A stretch of 64,000 nucleotides of DNA from the NCBI GenBank assembly GCA_964558485.1, contig CAZLED010000002.1, positions 1 through 64,000 on the forward strand, read 5' to 3'. Of this stretch, positions 33,734-44,700 are shown piece after piece; position 1 is the first letter of the stretch; each line of letters opens with the position of its first letter. Origin of the DNA: UMGS1696 sp964558485 (GTDB lineage Bacteria > Bacillota > Clostridia > Oscillospirales > CAG-272). The translations under genes and the position numbers were made by a program. Below the pieces are notes generated by a model. It made no database searches. It was not told the DNA's origin and was given only the letters and a program-made list of their open reading frames with translations.

Positions 33734-35485
33734 TCACTGCTCGATAGCCGCTTTGGTCTGGTTTGCTTCCCGGATCCTATCGTAGATCGCCGGAGAGAAC
33801 TTGGGCGTGCGGTCGTAGTGGTACAGCCCGTTCTTCTCCTGCTCGATGTCCGTCAGCTGGGTGTAGCAGAAGCCGCAGACACGGGGACAGTCCAGCAGCA
33901 CCTTTGTCAGCCCCACATACCGGTCACCAAATTCTTCCTCCGTCTTCGGCCCGTCTCCATAGCCCCAGCCGGCTTCTTTCTCCGTGGGATTCCAGTAGGT
34001 GCCGCCGTATTCGCTGATCCAGTAGGGCTGTCCCTTGTACTGCATATCCCGCAGGGGCCAGTTGTGTACCGGATTGTGGAAGTACGTGGGATCGTCTACC
34101 ATTTTGTCCAGATTGGCCTTCAGGCTTTCCGGGTTCTGGTCGTAGTCGTGGATGTCGAACATATCGGTGGTGTAGTGCATACCGCCGGAGGAGTCGATCA
34201 CCGGACGATAGGGGTCTACGAGCTTTGTCATCTGGTAGAATACTTCCAGGCAAGAGGCGTTGATCCCCTGGGCCCAGTAGGTCTCGTTCTGGGGACACCA
34301 ACCGATGATGGCCGGATGGCTGTAGTCCCGACGCACCGTCTCCAACCATTCCGGCAGGAAATCGCCTACCCCGGTCAGATCGTGCAGCTCCGTGCCGCTG
34401 GCGTATTCACCCCACACGATGTACCCCAGCTTGTCGGCCCAATACAGGGTACGCTCCTCGAACACACGCTGGTGCAGTCTGGCGCCGTTGAAGCCCAGCT
34501 CCATGGACAGCTCGATGTCCCGGCGCAGGAATTCGTCGGTGGGAGCCGTGTAGATCCCTTCCGGATTGAAGCCCTGGTCCAGGATCGTCCGCATGAACAA
34601 AGGCTTGCCGTTCAGGTACAGGGCGTCCGGCCGGATCTCCACGGTGCGCAGCCCAAAGTAGCTTTCCAGCCGGTCGGTGGTGCCAGCTTCGTCGGTCAGG
34701 GTCAGCACCAGATCGTATAGCGCCGGCTGACCCACGTCCCACAGATGCACCTCCGACACCGGCAGCCGGAAGGACACTGCGTATCCCACAGCCGTTGCGT
34801 CTGCCTGGCCTACGGACTTGCCGTTGTAGAATGCCTCTGCAGTCACGTGCCCGTTGCCGGATACCTCCAGATCGATCTGCACACAGCTGTCTGCCGGAAA
34901 TGGCGTGATCCTGGAGTAGCGGATGTAGGTCTCTGGTACGAATTCCAGCCACACCGTCTGCCAGATCCCGGTGGTACGGGTGTAGGAGCAAGCGGCAGAA
35001 TGGTAGTCCAGACACTGCTTTCCGAAGGACTGTCTGCCTTTCCGGAAGGTGTCCTTGGCATAGACCACAAGGGTGTTTTCCCCTTCGTGGACCAGAGCGG
35101 TGATGTCCATGGTGAAGGACGCATAGCCACCTTTGTGCTCCCCGGCTTTTTCTCCGTTGACCCACAGGATGGCATGGAAGTCCACGGCGCCAAAGTGGAT
35201 CAGTACCCGACCGGCGCACTGTTCTTGGGTCAGGGTGACCGCACGGCGATACCACACAGCCGGGATAAAATCGGTGTAGCCAATGCCGGACAGGGTGCTT
35301 TCCGGACAGAAGGGCACGGTGATCTTCTGCACGTCGCCGGTGTCAAAGTTGTTGTCGGCAAAGAGTCTGCGGTCGATGCCGGAGAGACCGAAATCAAACT
35401 GGAAATCCCAGGTGCCGTTCAGGTTCATCCAGTCCTGGCGAACAAACTGCGGACGGGGATATTCCGGACGAGGAATGTTGGTCAT
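33734..35485 (-). CDS. Glycoside hydrolase family 2 protein
   Basis: From the ATG at 35483-35485 (AGGAG eight bases upstream) the protein has 583 residues. The order is the GH2 sugar-binding domain (WDFQFDFGLSGIDRR, residues 25-175), an immunoglobulin-like domain (to about 270), and a TIM barrel. The acid/base Glu401 is in GWCPQNET and the nucleophile Glu492 in ISEYGG. The enzyme is compact, without the C-terminal domains of large beta-galactosidases, and lacks a signal peptide. Beta-galactosidase, beta-glucuronidase and beta-mannosidase activities are all found in this family; the substrate is open. Confidence 0.92.
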   Translation of the reverse strand: MTNIPRPEYPRPQFVRQDWMNLNGTWDFQFDFGLSGIDRRLFADNNFDTGDVQKITVPFCPESTLSGIGYTDFIPAVWYRRAVTLTQEQCAGRVLIHFGAVDFHAILWVNGEKAGEHKGGYASFTMDITALVHEGENTLVVYAKDTFRKGRQSFGKQCLDYHSAACSYTRTTGIWQTVWLEFVPETYIRYSRITPFPADSCVQIDLEVSGNGHVTAEAFYNGKSVGQADATAVGYAVSFRLPVSEVHLWDVGQPALYDLVLTLTDEAGTTDRLESYFGLRTVEIRPDALYLNGKPLFMRTILDQGFNPEGIYTAPTDEFLRRDIELSMELGFNGARLHQRVFEERTLYWADKLGYIVWGEYASGTELHDLTGVGDFLPEWLETVRRDYSHPAIIGWCPQNETYWAQGINASCLEVFYQMTKLVDPYRPVIDSSGGMHYTTDMFDIHDYDQNPESLKANLDKMVDDPTYFHNPVHNWPLRDMQYKGQPYWISEYGGTYWNPTEKEAGWGYGDGPKTEEEFGDRYVGLTKVLLDCPRVCGFCYTQLTDIEQEKNGLYHYDRTPKFSPAIYDRIREANQTKAAIEQ

Positions 35486-35561
35486 GGCTTTTTCTCCTAT
35501 GAAAAGGGCAGGGGACTGTATGCGATTCGCCATAGAGCCTCTGCCACTTTTGATCATTCTA

Positions 35562-35927
35562 TTATTGTACGTTCTTGCAGGCCACCAGGTCCACGCCGGG
35601 TTCCATGAAATCCTTCAGCAGTACCGTACCGGTGGTGACGGGTGCCGATACCGTGAAGCCGGCCAGCTCCTTCATGGCAGCAAACAGCAGCTCACGGGAA
35701 AGGGGATGGTTGGTCTTCACCGGCAGGGTCTTGGCGCCACTTTTGGCGTTGTCCAGTCCCACCGTGGTGGTCAGGGTACGTACCGGATGGGTCACTTCGT
35801 TTTCGGCATAGATCTTCCCACGAGGGCAGGTGTTGCCTTTTACCTCTGTGACTTTGCCGTCCTCCAGCGTTACGGTGATCCGACAGCCGGCAGGGCAGAC
35901 AACACAGGTCAGTTCTCTTGTTTCCAT
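35562..35927 (-). CDS. DUF1667 protein of anaerobic glycerol-3-phosphate dehydrogenase clusters
   Basis: The 121-residue protein has CVVCPAGC and NTCPRG, four or more Cys in an iron-sulphur-like pattern within the first 40 residues, followed by a conserved VKTNHPLSRELLF region. DUF1667 proteins are regularly encoded beside GlpA/GlpB-like flavoproteins and may act as the small electron-transfer subunit. Here it starts one base after the upstream flavoprotein's stop codon. Confidence 0.88.
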   Translation of the reverse strand: METRELTCVVCPAGCRITVTLEDGKVTEVKGNTCPRGKIYAENEVTHPVRTLTTTVGLDNAKSGAKTLPVKTNHPLSRELLFAAMKELAGFTVSAPVTTGTVLLKDFMEPGVDLVACKNVQ

Positions 35928-35928
35928 G

Positions 35929-37209
35929 TTACATTTCCTCCAATGCTACCGTGATCGTGGTGCAACCGGTATCCTTCAGCGCAGCCAGCACGTCCACCGG
36001 CAGGGTCAGGGATTCCATCTCGCCGGGTGCCACAGCGCTCTTTGCCTTCTTCACCAGCACGTTGCCGTTTCCATCCGTGATGGTCAGCCGTACCTTCTTG
36101 AAAATATCCGTTACTCTAAAGAACAGGCGCACCTCTTCCTTGGGGTCTGCGGCAATGTCGATCCGTTCCGGTACCGTGTAGCGCACACCGTGTCCGGTCT
36201 GGACAGATACAGAATGTACGGTAGGTGCCGTTTTGCCCAGGATCTTTTCTGCGGCGGCCCGACCGGCAATGGCGGCTTCTTCGGATACAAAGTCCACCAG
36301 GTCGTGTACGTGCAGCACGTTGCCGCAGGCGTAGATGCCCTCGGTCTCCGTCTCCCGATTCTGGTTCACAAAGGCACCATTGGTCATCCGGTCGATGGCA
36401 ACACCGGCGCCACGGGTCAGTTCGTTTTCCGGGATCAGACCCACGGACAACAGCAACGTGTCGCAGTCGTAGGTGATCTCGGTTCCGGGGATGGGACGGC
36501 GGTTTTCGTCCACTTCGGCAACGGTCACGGACTCCACTCTGTCCTTGCCGCCGATGTTGGTCACGGTGTGGGACAGGTACAGCGGAATGTCAAAGTCCTC
36601 CAGGCACTGTACGATGTTTCGTGCCAGACCGCCGGAGTAGGGCATCAGCTCGCAGACCGCCAGCACCTTTGCGCCTTCCAGGGTCATTCGTCTTGCCATG
36701 ATCAGACCAATGTCACCGGAGCCCAGGATCACGACCCGCTTACCGGGCATATAGCCTTCCACGTTCACGTACCGCTGGGCCGTACCGGCTGTGAAGATAC
36801 CGGCCGGACGGGTACCGGGAATGTTCAGTGCGCCTCTGGTCCGTTCCCGACAACCCATGGCCAGGATCACGCAGTCGGCAGAGCAGGTCACATACCCGGT
36901 CTCCGGAGACACATAGGTCACTTCTTTGTTTTCGGACAGGGACAGCACCATGGCGTTGACGGTGATGGTCAGTCCGGCTGCCTTTGCCATTTCGATATAG
37001 CGACCGGCGTATTCCGGACCGGTCAGCTCTTCGCCGAACCGATGCAGACCAAAGCCGGCATGGATACACTGGTTCAGGATCCCACCGGGTTCACTGTCCC
37101 GTTCCAGAATGCAGATGTCTGCCGGAGAGAGACCGTTTTCTACCGCAGAGAGAGCAGCAGCCAGCCCGGCAGGACCGCCGCCGATGACGATGAGTTTCTT
37201 GTGCATCAT
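35929..37209 (-). CDS. FAD-dependent oxidoreductase, GlpB-like / pyridine nucleotide-disulphide type
   Basis: The 426-residue protein opens with an FAD-binding IGGGPAGLAAALSAVENG and has a second dinucleotide site VVILGSGDIGLIMARRM near residue 176. An AMGCRERTRGALNIPGTRPAG block is typical of flavoproteins found with GlpA-like enzymes and DUF1667. It overlaps the upstream GlpA-like gene by four bases (ATGA). It probably passes electrons from glycerol-3-phosphate (or a similar hydroxy-acid) oxidation to an acceptor. Confidence 0.87.
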   Translation of the reverse strand: MMHKKLIVIGGGPAGLAAALSAVENGLSPADICILERDSEPGGILNQCIHAGFGLHRFGEELTGPEYAGRYIEMAKAAGLTITVNAMVLSLSENKEVTYVSPETGYVTCSADCVILAMGCRERTRGALNIPGTRPAGIFTAGTAQRYVNVEGYMPGKRVVILGSGDIGLIMARRMTLEGAKVLAVCELMPYSGGLARNIVQCLEDFDIPLYLSHTVTNIGGKDRVESVTVAEVDENRRPIPGTEITYDCDTLLLSVGLIPENELTRGAGVAIDRMTNGAFVNQNRETETEGIYACGNVLHVHDLVDFVSEEAAIAGRAAAEKILGKTAPTVHSVSVQTGHGVRYTVPERIDIAADPKEEVRLFFRVTDIFKKVRLTITDGNGNVLVKKAKSAVAPGEMESLTLPVDVLAALKDTGCTTITVALEEM

Positions 37210-38672
37210 TCCTTGTCGCCTCCTTGGGTATTTTTGGGGACCACCAGCCAGGACTTTCCGCCACGCTTGGTGACCGTTTCCAGACCGGCCTGTTCATGCT
37301 CGGCAATGATGGCTGCCACACGGGGAGAGCAGAAGCCACCCTGACAGCGACCCATGCCACTGCGGTTCCGGCTCTTCTGCATATCCAGGGTGATGGCCGG
37401 GATGGGAGAATCCAGTGCGTCCAGAATGTCCCCTTCGGTCACGGTCTCACAACGGCAGATGATCTTGCCGTAGGCCGGATTTCTCTGGATCGCTTCGTTC
37501 TTTTCCTCAGCAGACATCTGCCGGAACAGCTTGTGGTTGCCGTCACGCCGTCTGGTGGGGATAAAGTTATCTTTGTCGGTGAACTTCAGACCGGCATCGG
37601 TCAGCAGCTCTGCAATGTATTCTGCCGTAGCAGGACCGGAGGCAAAGCCGGGGGATTCTACGCCCACAGCATGGACCACGCCGGGCAGCTGCTCGGAGTT
37701 CTTGATATAGAAGTCGTAAATATTGGGCGTCGGACGGACACCGGAGAAGGAGGTGATGGCGTTCCGGGTGTTCACCGAGGGCATGAGCCGCAGGGCACCG
37801 GAGGTGATCTCGTCCAGACCCGGCTGGGTGGTGCGGGTGTCGTCGGGATCGTCGATGGCGTAGGCATTGGGCCCAATGATCAGGTTGCCGTCCACGGTGG
37901 GGCTGACCAGGATCCCCTTGCCGCGGCTGGAGGGAACCACGAACAGAGTCGCATTTGCCATGTTGCCGCAGATCTTATCCATCACGATGTACTCACCACG
38001 ACGGGGCTGGATGGTGATGGGGAAGTCGTGCTCGCCCAGGATCTCTGCGACCTCGGCGGAATGCACGCCGGCGCAGTTGACTATGTACCGGGCTGCCACA
38101 GTGGTTTCTCCGTTGGTCACATAATAGATCCCACCGGCATGGGAGCAGTCGTCTACCTTGAAGTTGAAATAGAAATCCACACCATTGGTAGCGGCACATT
38201 CGGCGGCGGCAATGGTGATCCCATAGGGGCAGGTGATGGCAGCGGTGGGGGCCCAGAGAGAATGGGTGGCCTCCGGAGAAATGTTGGGCTCCATGCGGCG
38301 CAGCTCGTCCTGCTCGATGATCCGCAGATCCGGCACACCATTGGCGATCCCTCTTTCGTACAGCTCCTTCAGGTGCTTGGTGTCTTCCTCACCAAAGCCC
38401 ACCACATGGGAGCCTACGTTCTTCACTTCCACATCCAGCTCACGAGCGATCTCCTTCATGAGCTTGTTGCCCCGTACATTGAGGCGTGCCTTCAGGGTGC
38501 CCGGCTTGGCATCATATCCGGCGTGGACGATGGCAGAGTTGGCTCTGGTGGCACCCATGGCAACATCGCATCCGGCTTCGCATACGGCGACTGTGCAGGT
38601 CTTGGCAGAGAGATAACGAGCCGTCATCACTCCTGTGACCCCTGCGCCGATGATCAATACATCGTAAATCAT
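37206..38672 (-). CDS. GlpA-like FAD-dependent dehydrogenase with BFD-type [2Fe-2S] domain
   Basis: The 488-residue protein has an N-terminal FAD fold (IIGAGVTGVMTARYLS), a DAO-type core with GATRANSAIVHAGYDAKPG, and a C-terminal BFD-like domain with CRCE...CQGGFC cysteines near residues 420-460. This matches anaerobic glycerol-3-phosphate dehydrogenase large subunits; related enzymes oxidise L-2-hydroxyglutarate. It leads an operon with the GlpB-like protein and DUF1667. No glycerol kinase or facilitator is in the window. The ribosome site (AAAGG) is weak and distant. Confidence 0.88.
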   Translation of the reverse strand: MIYDVLIIGAGVTGVMTARYLSAKTCTVAVCEAGCDVAMGATRANSAIVHAGYDAKPGTLKARLNVRGNKLMKEIARELDVEVKNVGSHVVGFGEEDTKHLKELYERGIANGVPDLRIIEQDELRRMEPNISPEATHSLWAPTAAITCPYGITIAAAECAATNGVDFYFNFKVDDCSHAGGIYYVTNGETTVAARYIVNCAGVHSAEVAEILGEHDFPITIQPRRGEYIVMDKICGNMANATLFVVPSSRGKGILVSPTVDGNLIIGPNAYAIDDPDDTRTTQPGLDEITSGALRLMPSVNTRNAITSFSGVRPTPNIYDFYIKNSEQLPGVVHAVGVESPGFASGPATAEYIAELLTDAGLKFTDKDNFIPTRRRDGNHKLFRQMSAEEKNEAIQRNPAYGKIICRCETVTEGDILDALDSPIPAITLDMQKSRNRSGMGRCQGGFCSPRVAAIIAEHEQAGLETVTKRGGKSWLVVPKNTQGGDKE

Positions 38673-38808
38673 GAAATTGTAACTTGCCTTTCTGTCTTCC
38701 GTGCTCCGGGCAGTCTGGCCGGGGAGACGGGACGGTATGGTAAAGGCGGCTGTTTTTTGACAGAGAAAACCGAAAAAATCCCGCTCTCGTCAGCAAACAG
38801 CATTCCTT

Positions 38809-38838
38809 ACTATAAGTATATCACAAACCCTTGGTCAA
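38809..38838 (-). promoter_or_regulatory. Promoter of the GlpA-like operon
   Basis: TTGACC (38833-38838), 18 bases, TATAGT (38809-38814) on the minus strand. A second option, TTGTAT (38838-38843), 17 bases, TATACT (38815-38820), overlaps it. The leader to the start codon would be about 130 bases, with no recognised structure. The rest of the 381-base gap 38673-39053 shows no gene. Confidence 0.6.
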
Positions 38839-38905
38839 TACAACAAAAAATGCAAAAAATTTTTTGTGAGATTCTCCGAATCCTTTGGAAATTTGGGAAA
38901 GACTG

Positions 38906-38934
38906 TTGTAATTATGCGCAGAGTGTGGTATGAT
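38906..38934 (+). promoter_or_regulatory. Promoter of the MoxR-DUF58-transglutaminase operon
   Basis: TTGTAA (38906-38911), 17 bases, TATGAT (38929-38934) preceded by TGG (extended -10). Confidence 0.7.
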
Positions 38935-39053
38935 AGAGATAGAAAAGCCTGTCCGAAATGGATATGATTTGGCAAAAAAGCCAGTTTCGGGCAGAAGCAG
39001 GCATGACCCCACAAAGACATATGATCCCATCAAAGCAAAGGAGACGCATATAT

Positions 39054-40097
<1,044 letters not shown>

Positions 40098-40109
40098 GGA
40101 GACCGAACG

Positions 40110-41783
40110 ATGAAAGAATCCCGTACAGGTCACGCTCCCTTCCGGCTCCATGGGGGACTGGCGATCTATGGTGCGTTGTTCGTCTTTTCGATCTTCTTCA
40201 CCCAGGCACTGCGTTCCATTGCCTCGTCCCTGTTTTTTACGTTCCTGCTCCTATACCCCATCGTGGCGCTGCTGTACGTGCTCATCGGTCGGCTGACGAT
40301 CCAGGTGTTCGTGCAGGCTGACCAGACCCGGACGGAGAAGATGACGCCCACGGCCTATGAGATGCGGATCATCAATCCCACGCCGCTGGTCTTTCCCTTT
40401 GTGGAAGCGCATCTGCAAATGCCCCAGCCGGATGGGATCCGCTGTGAACGCCGCACCCTGCGCCTGACCCTGCTGCCGCTGGATAGCTGCCATATCGCAG
40501 AGAAGGCCGTTTTCCCCTATCGTGGCACCTATGAGATCGGTATGGAGGACATTTACATCAGCGATTTTCTGCGGCTGTTCAGCATTCGTCTGCCCGTGGA
40601 TATCTACACGAATATCCTGGTGATGCCCAGACGATTGGGAGCCGAGCGCCGCACCAAGACCTCTGCCACCGATATTCCCAACGACAATGCCGCACTGGTC
40701 TTCTCTACGGAAAAGGCAGAGATCGGCAATATCCGGGAATACATCCCCGGCGACGCACTGAAATCCATCCACTGGAAGCTGTCCTCCAAAACGCCACAGA
40801 CCCTGATGGTCAAGGAGTTCAACACCAACACGTCCCGACAGGTGTACGTGCTGTGCGATTTTTCCTGCGCCATTCCACCGGACGTGTTTGCACCGGAGGA
40901 GACGGAAGAAAAGCCGGACAAACCAAAGAAAAAAGAAAAGGAAGCCGTGAAGCTCCAGACACCGGTGTCGGCGGAAAAGACGAAGAAGGGGAAGAAGCGC
41001 AAGGGCAGAACGGCTGTAGGCGAAGCGGATGCTGCCATGATCGACGAGCTGATCGCCGGTACTGCCGAGCCCACCACCATGGGGATCCTCCGGGAGAAGC
41101 TGGCGGACAAAAGACAACAGCAGGTGGCAAGGCAGGTGCAAAAGCTCACGGCGTCTTTGGACGGAAACGGTGCACCAAAGGAAAAGGATCCAATGGCAGA
41201 CCCGGCGTACCAGGCTGCGTCTCTGGCGATGGGTGGCCGGATCCAGACAAAATACCGGGACGACATGGACGAATACTGTGCCGATGGCGTGGCGGAAATG
41301 GCCATTGCCGTGGTGGAAAACGAGCTGCGGCAGGGCAACGAGGTCACACTGATCTGGATGGACAGCCGTATGGAAGACGGTATCGCCTGTGCGTATCTGA
41401 CTTGTGTAGAAGACTTTGCGGCTTTGTACGAGACCTTTGCCACCACGCCGTCCTGCACGGAGCACCAGACCTTGGAACGACTGCTGCCGCTGATCACCGA
41501 ATCCTTGAACGTGACCATCCGCATCTGTACGTCCCACATCGATCCGGTGTCCCTGGGACAATACGGTGCGATCCCGTCGCTGTTTGGCGGTGCCGGCAGT
41601 GGATGTATGGCAGAGGTGCTGCTGTTCAATCCGGAGGATCGATACGAAAACGTGTCCCTGCGCCGGGAATACGTTGCCATGAGCCGGATCCAGCTGGCAA
41701 AGGATGGGGTCGAGCTGACGGAGCTGTCGGTGGAAAACGAGACCGAAGGCACGCCCATCCTGCGTGAAGTACAAAATAGGTAA
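40110..41783 (+). CDS. DUF58 domain protein with a large charged insertion
   Basis: The 557-residue protein starts with two membrane helices (residues 12-60), then a beta-rich segment with FLRLFSIRL. The DUF58 core motif GNIREYIPGDALKSIHWKLSSK is near residues 205-226. The following vWA-like part is split by an insertion of about 130 residues (from about 265) rich in Lys and Glu (EKPDKPKKKEKEAVK, KTKKGKKRKGR). The usual length is nearer 400. The neighbouring transglutaminase has a comparable charged insertion, so both may be adapted to the same cytoplasmic partner. GGAG precedes the ATG. Confidence 0.88.
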   Translation: MKESRTGHAPFRLHGGLAIYGALFVFSIFFTQALRSIASSLFFTFLLLYPIVALLYVLIGRLTIQVFVQADQTRTEKMTPTAYEMRIINPTPLVFPFVEAHLQMPQPDGIRCERRTLRLTLLPLDSCHIAEKAVFPYRGTYEIGMEDIYISDFLRLFSIRLPVDIYTNILVMPRRLGAERRTKTSATDIPNDNAALVFSTEKAEIGNIREYIPGDALKSIHWKLSSKTPQTLMVKEFNTNTSRQVYVLCDFSCAIPPDVFAPEETEEKPDKPKKKEKEAVKLQTPVSAEKTKKGKKRKGRTAVGEADAAMIDELIAGTAEPTTMGILREKLADKRQQQVARQVQKLTASLDGNGAPKEKDPMADPAYQAASLAMGGRIQTKYRDDMDEYCADGVAEMAIAVVENELRQGNEVTLIWMDSRMEDGIACAYLTCVEDFAALYETFATTPSCTEHQTLERLLPLITESLNVTIRICTSHIDPVSLGQYGAIPSLFGGAGSGCMAEVLLFNPEDRYENVSLRREYVAMSRIQLAKDGVELTELSVENETEGTPILREVQNR

Positions 41784-41798
41784 GGAGGGAAGACGTCT

Positions 41799-44700
41799 AT
41801 GAATATACGATGGGATCCTGCTGTGAGATCATTTTTACGGAAAAGACGGCTTTCCTGGAAAAGCAAGCCTTCCCGCAAAAAGACGGAGCTGACTCTGTCC
41901 CAGAAGGTGGAGAAGCGGCTCACGGCGATGCAAAGGGAAGACCGGTCTGCCGAGGGTGAAGCGGTCTCTGTTTCGCCGGAAAAAAATATGAGCACCCTGA
42001 TGACTGTCCTTGGCTGGCTGGGCAGGGCAATACTGCTCTTTGCCATCCTGTACGGTACGGGTCTGTTCCTGTGCGATGCCCTGCGGCTGGTCAGTCTGAC
42101 GGGCAAGCGACCGATCTCCGAGGTGGTGCTGTCCACCAAATATCTGCTGGGCGTCTGTGCCCTGTATGCGGTGTTCTTTTCGGCCTGTGCCTGGAACCGG
42201 CTGACCAAGTGGCTCCTGCCGATATTGGGGCTGGGCGGTGGCTTTCTCTGGCTGAGCCAGGCGTCGGACCCACTGCGGTATCTGTTTGAGGCCCTGCGCA
42301 AAACAGCCGACGTGGCACTGGACAACTTGGCCCAAATCGGCTACACGGCCTACGTGCGCTACAGCTACGAAGGCAGCTACACCTACACCAATACGGAAGC
42401 ACTGGTGAAGCTGGGCGTGGCGGTGGTGCTGCTGGTCTTTGGTGTGTTCTTTGCCATCGGTATGCTGCGGCGCACACGACCGATCCTTTTGACGCTGCTT
42501 CTGGCACTGGAAATGGTGCCGGTGTTTCTGTTCAATATCACCGAGACCAACAAGGGCCTGGCATGGCTGCTGGTGTCCATCTGGGGACTGCTCTGTCTGT
42601 GGTTCTACGATGTGCGATACGCCGTGGGACAGGAGAGAGCGATCGCCAAGGCAGCACTGCGCCGGGAGAAAAAGGCAGCGAAAAAAGCGGCTCGACTTGC
42701 CAAAAAGGAAGAAAAGCAAAAGCGCCGGATGCAGGAGAAGCTGTCCTATCTGACGGTACTGCAGGACGGCGGCAGTCGCAAGGATGCGGTAGCTGCCAGA
42801 CGTGCGTTCCGGAAAGCGGAGAAAAAACGCAAGCTGGCTGCAAAAACACAGGCAAAAAAGCTGGCACTTGCCAAAAAGACGGAACAAAAGGAAGCACGAC
42901 TTTCGGCCAAGAAAGCCAAGAAGGAAGCCAAGGCTGCTGTGGTCGCCAAGAGACGTGCTGCCGGTGATAATAAGGAAGCTCTGGCCGCACTGCGTTCCGG
43001 TGAAAAAGCACAGAAGAATGCACGGCGGGAACAGAAGCAAACCGCACGCAAGAGCGCCTGGGTCGAGAAGCGCACGAAGCTGCATGCGGCCAACCGGAAG
43101 ATCGCCGGTGGTGGCTTTGCGGCGGTGCTGTCGATGGTGGTGGCTGTGGTGGCGATCTGGCTGCCGGCAAAAGCCATCGAAGAAAATTTCCCCATCATCG
43201 ATGCCATCAACAACCGGATGCAGATCGCCCGGATGTACGTGACGGCCTACCTGATGGGAGATGACGTGGATCTGAACTCCCTGTCCCTGTACGGCGGTGT
43301 GTCGGAGCTGAATCCCCGGACGGTCAGCTTCGATTCGCCCCAGTTCACCGGACAGCGTGTGTTTACGGTGGACAGTGGCTATGCGTCTCCGGTGTATCTG
43401 CGCAGCTGGATGGGGCAGAACTACGACCTTGAAACGGACACCTGGACCTCCGCAGACGCAGATGCGGTGCTGGACTACCGGAGCCGGTTCGGTTCGACCT
43501 TTACGCCGGACAGCATCACCACGGCCTTCAACGGGTATGTATATCCCAAGTCCGTGGACGTGACCCGGTTCGACCAATACCGGAATCTGGATGCCTATGG
43601 GTTCCGGGTGTTCCAGGTGAATGTACGGCGCACGGCAGGTTCCAGCAAGCTGCTGTTCGTACCGGCTACCATGAACACGAATCTGAAGCTCATGGAGTAC
43701 GGCAGCATCCAACCGGTGAAGCTGAAATATTCCGCATACTACGATGGGATCTATTCCTCTCGATTCTTTGGGGTAGACGATGGCTATTCCACGTCCTCGT
43801 TCGTACCGGTGATGAAGGATCCGGCGCTGGGAGAAAATCTGGAAAACTCCATTCAATATTACAACGAAGCACTGCGGATCGCCGAACAGATCGACTTTAT
43901 CGAGGATTCTGCCGAGCAGGGCATTTACTATGTGGACGATGAAGACAGCTACACCATGACCAACGGTCGGGACTACGTGACGGACTACAGCGGCCTGGTG
44001 ATGGATTTTGAATCCTGGGCGAAAAATGAGCTTGGTTACAAATGGGACGGCGACAGTCTGGTGTACCGGTATCTTGCCATGGACGACGAGGACAGAGAGG
44101 GATTTTTGGCTTCTCACAAAAAGGAAATGGCGTACCGGGAATACGTATATGAGACCTACACCGAATCCTTTGGCAGCGACGTGATCGCAGATTTGGCAGA
44201 GACGATCCTTGCGGAAAACGGTATTCGTATGGCAGAACCACAGGAGAATTTCATCACGGATTCCCGTTGGGTCGATTACGAATCCACCTGGTTCTATGAC
44301 CTGGAGACACGTACAGCCATGCCCCGGCACGATGTGATCATGACGGTCATTGACTATCTCCGGGAGAACTACACGTATTCTTTGGAGCCGGCGGTGCCTA
44401 TAACCACGGTGGTGGACGAGGACGGCAATGCAGTGGAGGTGCCGGATATCCACTATGACAGCGACTTAGAAGCGTTTCTCATGGAGGTCAAGGAAGGGTA
44501 CTGCGTCCACTTTGCCACCTCTGCGGTGGGACTGCTGCGGGAGCTGGGCTTTGCGGTGCGGTACACGGAAGGATACATTGCGGATGGCTTCAGTCGCAGC
44601 TACGCAGCCGATGCGGTAGCCCGGTATCGGACGGCGGTACGGGACAACGATGCCCATGCGTGGATCGAGGTCTACTACCCGGATATGGGTTGGGTACAAT

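Noticed and set aside
41835..44453. An 872-codon open frame on the minus strand opposite the transglutaminase gene, and similar long frames opposite mutS, the ABC permease and alpha-galactosidase
   Set aside because: They lie entirely antisense to genes with clear catalytic motifs, have low-complexity His/Gln/Gly-rich translations, and no ribosome sites. Open antisense frames are expected where the sense codons are GC-rich.
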